Assembly: GCA_031278965.1 (NCBI GenBank)
Contig: JAITJJ010000002.1
Location: 1 to 26,744 of the forward strand
Length of the DNA stretch: 26,744 bases
Direction of reading: 5' to 3'
Source: Deferribacteraceae bacterium
GTDB lineage: Bacteria > Chrysiogenota > Deferribacteres > Deferribacterales > JAISNW01
The position numbers were made by a program, and so were the translations under genes. A model generated the notes under the pieces. It ran no database searches and had not been told where the DNA came from. It saw only the letters and a program-made list of their open reading frames with translations. Numbering within the stretch: position 1 is the stretch's first letter; the number at the start of each line of letters is the position of its first letter. Of the stretch, positions 22,903-26,744 are shown piece by piece.

Positions 22903-25900
22903 CCTCCTCCTCAGTATTTTCGGCATCCAGCTGCGCCTCCCAAACGGCGGCATCTTCATTTTTCTCTTTCTGAAAGGTCAGCTCATAATCTATTCCCTCA
23001 TAGTCCAGAGCCTCAAAAAATTTATAGGAGGGTTTAACCTTATACCCCGCAAGATTAACGGAGAGCGCATGTCCGTTATCGCTTCTGATCTCAAGTTTTA
23101 TCTGCAAATCCCCGCTGTTATCGGAAATAAGCCTGTATAGGCTTTCAGCGCTCCCTTCACTGTCGTTTTGATGAAGGTATATCTTCAGGGCAGGGATAAA
23201 CATTTCAATCGCTTTCGTAAACGGATAAATATTTCCAACCATGATATTGAGCTGCCCGTCGTTTGAATTGGAGAGCGTTCCTGTTACCAGATAAATATCC
23301 TCAATTTCAAGGAGCTCCTTGTGCTTCTTATAGCTTTCGTGGAAGATAACGCAAGAGATACGCCCCTTTGTATCCTCCAGATCAAAAGTTGCCATATCCT
23401 GCTGTTTTTTAGCCGTCACTTTCTTTTTAAAATTCGTTATCACCCCCAGAGCGCTGACCGTATCTTCCGGGCCGCGGGCGCGTGCATCCCGCGTGGTGGG
23501 GAAAAAGCCTCCGGTTAATTTATGAGCGGCGGAGAGCGGATGCCCGGAAAGATAAATGGAGAGCGCTTTTTTTTCCGCCATAAGGAGCCCGAAATCAGCA
23601 ATACTGAACCTTAATGCGGAGATAAGCGGCGCTGCAGAGGGAGGTTCGGGGGCTTCGGGGGCTTCTTCCGCAAAGAGAAAATCCTCTATGGACATCTGCC
23701 CTATCGCCCGCTGCTTTTGCGTGAGGTGTCCGCGCTCCAGAGTATCTTCCATTGTCAGCAAGAGGTTTTGGCGGCTTTCGCCGAAAGAATCAAGCGCCCC
23801 TGCATAGATTAAAGCCTCCAGCGCTTTTTTATTGGTTACGTCCGATTTAACCCTTTCGCAGAAGTTGGCAAGGTTTTTAAACTCTCCGTTTTTTTTGCAT
23901 TCAATAACTATCTCCTGCGCTGCAAGCGCTCCAAGATTTAAGATAGCCCCAAGCCCGAAACGGATATGCCCTTTGGGATATCTCCCCTTTTCTTCCCCCG
24001 CTTTAGGCGGGTAAAATTCAAAATTCACTCCGCTCTTATTCACATCAGGCGGTTTTACATCCAAGCCCTGACGCCTGGCATCCTCTATGTAGTTTAAGCG
24101 AACCTCCGGTTTGGCGGTAGGGTTGTTCATAAGGGCGCAGAGAAATTGAGGGAAGTATTTTGCCCGCAGATAGGCGGTTTGATAGGCGATTACCGCATAC
24201 GCGGCGGAGTGGCTTTTGTTAAAACCGTATTCTCCAAACTTTTCAATAAGGGAGTATATCTCCTCAGAGGTTTTATCGTCCACCCCCAACTTTCGGGCGC
24301 CGGGAATCTTCATCTCTTCATCTCCTTCAATGAAGACTTTCCGGTGCTTTTCCATAAGGGATTTTTTCTTTTTTCCTATGGCTTTTCTAAGCTCGTCGGC
24401 AGAGCCTATGGAATAGCCTGCAAGTTCAACCGCTATCTGAATAATCTGCTCTTGATACAGGATAATCCCGTAGGTTTCTTTAAGGATATTCTCTAACTTT
24501 AAGTGGGGATAGCGCACCTGTTTTCTTCCGTGTTTACGGTCGCAAAACTCATCAAGCACCCCGCCTTTGATGGGTCCGGGTCTGTAAAGGGCATTAAGGG
24601 CGGTCAGATCATCCAAACTTTCCGGTTCAAGGCTTTTCAGCAGTTTTCGCATCCCGTCGCTTTCAAGCTGAAACACGCCCACAGTTTCGCCCTTTGCAAG
24701 CATTGCATAGACTTCTTTATCATCATACGGGATACTGTTTATATCAAAGTCAGTATCAATAGTTGAGCGGATTCTTTCAACTGCATCATAGATAACTGTA
24801 AGGTTGGCAAGCCCCAGAAAATCAAATTTAACTATCCCCGCCTTCTCTAAATCCGACATCTCAAATTGCAAAACAACATCATTCCGGCTCTTGCAGAGCG
24901 GAACATAGTCCGTTATCGGTTTGTCGGCTATGGCTAACCCTGCAGCGTGGACGCCGCTATTGCGGAAGAGCCCCTCAATTTTAAGGGTATGCCGCAAAAG
25001 CTCCTCCCCCTTTTCTTCCGCCTCTATCTCTCTTTTTATGCCGGGGTTGCTTTCAATGGCACGCGCCAGGGTAACCTTCCCGCCGTCCGCATCTTTATCA
25101 GGGATAAGTTTGCTGAGCTTGTTCATAGTTGCAATGGGAATATTCAGGGCGCGCCCCACATCCTTTAGGGCGCTTCTTCCGGATAACTCGCCCAGCGTGA
25201 GGATTTTGGAGGTTTTTTCCTCGCCGTATTTTCTTTTAACGTATTCTATCACCTCTTCACGCCGGTTGACGCAAAAATCCACATCAAAGTCCGGCAGAGA
25301 TGGCCGTTCCGGGTTTAAGAACCGTTCAAACATCAGCTTTCTTTCTATGGGATCAATATCGGTGATATTTAAAGAGTATGCAGCAAGGGAACCCGCTCCG
25401 GAGCCCCTTCCGGGTCCCACCGGTATCCCGTTTTTTTTGGCATAGCTTACAAAATCCCATACAATCAGGTAATATCCGTCATACCCTTTCATTACAATTG
25501 TATCTATCTCATATTCAAGGCGGTCCCTATATGCCTGATGTTCGCTCTCCGGGATATTTTTAAGCTTTTCCGCAAGACCGTCTCTGGCAAGCTGCGTAAA
25601 GTATTCCGCCTGAGTATACCCCGAAGGCACCTCAAAAACCGGGAGGTGGTTCACTCCGAACTCTATGTCAACATTGCACATATCCGCAATATTCACGGTG
25701 TTTTCAAGCGCTTCCGCAGGGAAATTCCTAAAGGCGTCAAACATCTCCTCTTTAGACTTAAAATAAAGTTGATCGGAGGCGGTTTCCAAGCGGTTGGGAG
25801 TGTCAATAGTGGTTTTTGTTTGGACGCAGAGCAAGATTGTATGGCTTTCGTCATCGCCCTTATCCAGATAGTGGCAGTCACAGGTGGCGACAAGGGGAAT

Positions 25901-26497
25901 TCCGGTTTCCTCCGATATTTTAACGAGCATTGGGTTCACCATATCTTGCTCCGGTATCCCGTTCTGCTGAAGCTCAAGGTAGTAATTCCCCCTCCCCAGA
26001 ATTTTGTCGTATTCCAGGGCAGCTTTTTTTGCGTCTTCATAGTTTTGGGCGAGTATCTTCTGGGCAATCTCTCCGTTCAAGCAAGCGGACATCCCTATTA
26101 TCCCCTCGCTGTGGGCGGCAAGAACCTCTTTGTCTATGCGCGGTTTATAATACATCCCCTCAAGGTAGCCTATAGAGGTCAGCTTTTTAAGGTTGGCAAG
26201 CCCCGTATTATTCTTTGCCAAAAGGATAAGGTGATAGTTGCTGTTCTGTTGACGGGTAAACTCTTTGTCAAAGCGGTTTGTGGGGGAGATATAAGCTTCA
26301 AAGCCTATTATGGGCTTAATCCCGTTGTCTTTGCAGGCCTTGTAAAAGGCGATCATACCGAACATCTGCCCGTGATCGGTTATGGCGACAGCTTTCATGC
26401 CATACTCTTTAACTTTAGGAATGAGCCTGTCTATAATAATCGCCCCGTCCAGAAGGGAATACTGGGTATGCAGATGAAGGTGAACAAAATCTTTCAT
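22865..26497 (-). CDS. dnaE: DNA polymerase III alpha subunit
   Basis: This 1210-residue DnaE1-type replicative polymerase is somewhat longer than the common ~1160. Order: PHP domain (HLHLHTQYSLLDGA, TDHGQMFG), palm with the catalytic aspartates in PDFDVDF (402-408) and VKFDFLGL, thumb and fingers (GVFQLESDGM, YRPGPIKGG, YGIILYQEQI), HhH region, and a C-terminal OB-fold (VTAKKQQDMATFDLED). The C-terminus ends in an acidic tail (EEEDDCEEESNDSSL). AAGGA before ATG 26497 lies in a duplicated segment. It heads the minus-strand operon and overlaps thiD by 38 bases. This is not PolC; the polymerase is the DnaE type used by Gram-negative bacteria and many others. Confidence 0.98.
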   Translation of the reverse strand: MKDFVHLHLHTQYSLLDGAIIIDRLIPKVKEYGMKAVAITDHGQMFGMIAFYKACKDNGIKPIIGFEAYISPTNRFDKEFTRQQNSNYHLILLAKNNTGLANLKKLTSIGYLEGMYYKPRIDKEVLAAHSEGIIGMSACLNGEIAQKILAQNYEDAKKAALEYDKILGRGNYYLELQQNGIPEQDMVNPMLVKISEETGIPLVATCDCHYLDKGDDESHTILLCVQTKTTIDTPNRLETASDQLYFKSKEEMFDAFRNFPAEALENTVNIADMCNVDIEFGVNHLPVFEVPSGYTQAEYFTQLARDGLAEKLKNIPESEHQAYRDRLEYEIDTIVMKGYDGYYLIVWDFVSYAKKNGIPVGPGRGSGAGSLAAYSLNITDIDPIERKLMFERFLNPERPSLPDFDVDFCVNRREEVIEYVKRKYGEEKTSKILTLGELSGRSALKDVGRALNIPIATMNKLSKLIPDKDADGGKVTLARAIESNPGIKREIEAEEKGEELLRHTLKIEGLFRNSGVHAAGLAIADKPITDYVPLCKSRNDVVLQFEMSDLEKAGIVKFDFLGLANLTVIYDAVERIRSTIDTDFDINSIPYDDKEVYAMLAKGETVGVFQLESDGMRKLLKSLEPESLDDLTALNALYRPGPIKGGVLDEFCDRKHGRKQVRYPHLKLENILKETYGIILYQEQIIQIAVELAGYSIGSADELRKAIGKKKKSLMEKHRKVFIEGDEEMKIPGARKLGVDDKTSEEIYSLIEKFGEYGFNKSHSAAYAVIAYQTAYLRAKYFPQFLCALMNNPTAKPEVRLNYIEDARRQGLDVKPPDVNKSGVNFEFYPPKAGEEKGRYPKGHIRFGLGAILNLGALAAQEIVIECKKNGEFKNLANFCERVKSDVTNKKALEALIYAGALDSFGESRQNLLLTMEDTLERGHLTQKQRAIGQMSIEDFLFAEEAPEAPEPPSAAPLISALRFSIADFGLLMAEKKALSIYLSGHPLSAAHKLTGGFFPTTRDARARGPEDTVSALGVITNFKKKVTAKKQQDMATFDLEDTKGRISCVIFHESYKKHKELLEIEDIYLVTGTLSNSNDGQLNIMVGNIYPFTKAIEMFIPALKIYLHQNDSEGSAESLYRLISDNSGDLQIKLEIRSDNGHALSVNLAGYKVKPSYKFFEALDYEGIDYELTFQKEKNEDAAVWEAQLDAENTEEEDDCEEESNDSSL

Positions 26498-26525
26498 AAT
26501 ATATAATCCTTAATATATAATCCTT
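26498..26525. repeat. Tandem duplication of a 14-base leader segment of dnaE
   Basis: AATATATAATCCTT occurs twice head to tail (26498-26511 and 26512-26525). On the minus strand each copy contains AAGGATTATATATT, so the dnaE transcript has two AAGGA ribosome-binding motifs, 9 and 23 bases before ATG. Confidence 0.9.
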
Positions 26526-26535
26526 AGTTTGAAAT

Positions 26536-26563
26536 AAAATAACTCAAAGCAGGATAAAGTCAA
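26536..26563 (-). promoter_or_regulatory. Possible promoter of the dnaE operon
   Basis: On the minus strand TTGACT (26563-26558) is followed after 16 bases by TATTTT (26541-26536). Weak -10 but plausible, about 35 bases before the dnaE start. A 17-base spacer with ATTTTA is an alternative. Confidence 0.4.
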
Positions 26564-26584
26564 GGATAGGTTTTGCAGGTTGGG

Positions 26585-26634
26585 AAGATTTTTTAAACTG
26601 TTGCATATGCTTAAAAAAAGCACGAAAAAATCTT
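26585..26634. repeat. Inverted repeat upstream of dnaE
   Basis: AAGATTTTTT (26585-26594) pairs with AAAAAATCTT (26625-26634), and GCTTAAAAAAAGC lies within the loop. It could be an AT-rich terminator of a gene off the window's right edge. The remaining bases to 26744 hold nothing I can support. Confidence 0.35.
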
Positions 26635-26744
26635 GCGGCTGTGAATATATTTTCAAAAAAATAGGACTAATAGGCGGATCATAGTTTACAAATAAAAATT
26701 TTCACCCCAAACACCTTGAAATTAAACGTTCTGCACTGTCTCCT

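Noticed and set aside
25538..26506. Plus-strand reading frame of 322 codons opposite dnaE
   Set aside because: Antisense of the dnaE PHP region; no domain signature.
1..26744. CRISPR arrays, intact insertion sequences, attachment sites, replication origin
   Set aside because: I found no regular direct repeats with spacers, no transposase, no integrase, and no DnaA-box cluster. The tRNA genes are not followed by an evident duplicated 3' end.

Overview
The window looks like a chromosomal segment of a Gram-negative, probably anaerobic or microaerophilic bacterium. Evidence is the gene content: sigma-54-type and hybrid two-component signalling, an Nlp/IscR-type Rrf2 regulator, lysine 2,3-aminomutase-type radical SAM chemistry, a C_GCAxxG_C_C domain, a MalY-type C-S lyase and RlmE. 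A Deferribacterota-like or deltaproteobacterial-type lineage would fit, but that is an inference from gene content; no 16S gene is present. ATG, TTG and GTG starts all occur, and SD sequences are usually clear.

Layout, left to right. (1) 72-322: a strong promoter followed by tRNA-Lys(UUU) and tRNA-Glu(UUC). (2) 476-4313, plus strand: a tight operon of a cysteine synthase fused to a cysteine-rich C_GCAxxG_C_C domain, a SAM methyltransferase, ThiM, a small Trm112-like protein and a flavin reductase-like protein. (3) 4438-9432, minus strand: a signalling block made of an HD-GYP response regulator, a PAS/hybrid histidine kinase with REC and Hpt domains, and a sigma-54 activator-type response regulator whose GAFTGA loop reads GAFPGA. 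(4) 9615-10651, minus strand: a broken gene best read as a phage portal protein relic. (5) 10845-13255, plus strand: rpsO-pnp, ending in a long hairpin shared with the convergent Rrf2-ridA pair. (6) 14481-18069, plus strand: a four-gene, overlapping cluster of a KamA-like radical SAM aminomutase, two non-canonical D-Ala-D-Ala-ligase-like ATP-grasp enzymes and a GNAT acetyltransferase. (7) 18426-20554, minus strand: a MalY/PatB aminotransferase-fold lyase and a metallo-beta-lactamase-fold hydrolase. (8) 20819-26497, minus strand: dnaE-thiD-methyltransferase-rlmE, each gene overlapping the next, closed by a rho-independent terminator.

How it works together: most of the window is housekeeping (translation, RNA decay, replication, thiamine salvage by ThiM plus ThiD). 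The part most likely to be an undescribed system is the KamA/ATP-grasp/ATP-grasp/GNAT cluster. Its parts suggest production of a beta-amino acid (beta-lysine or relative), its ligation to one or two partners, and N-acetylation. Both ligases lack the GGxSxE motif of true D-Ala-D-Ala ligases. Other points of interest are the cysteine synthase gene, which appears to begin with ATA, the phage portal relic, and the altered GAFTGA loop.
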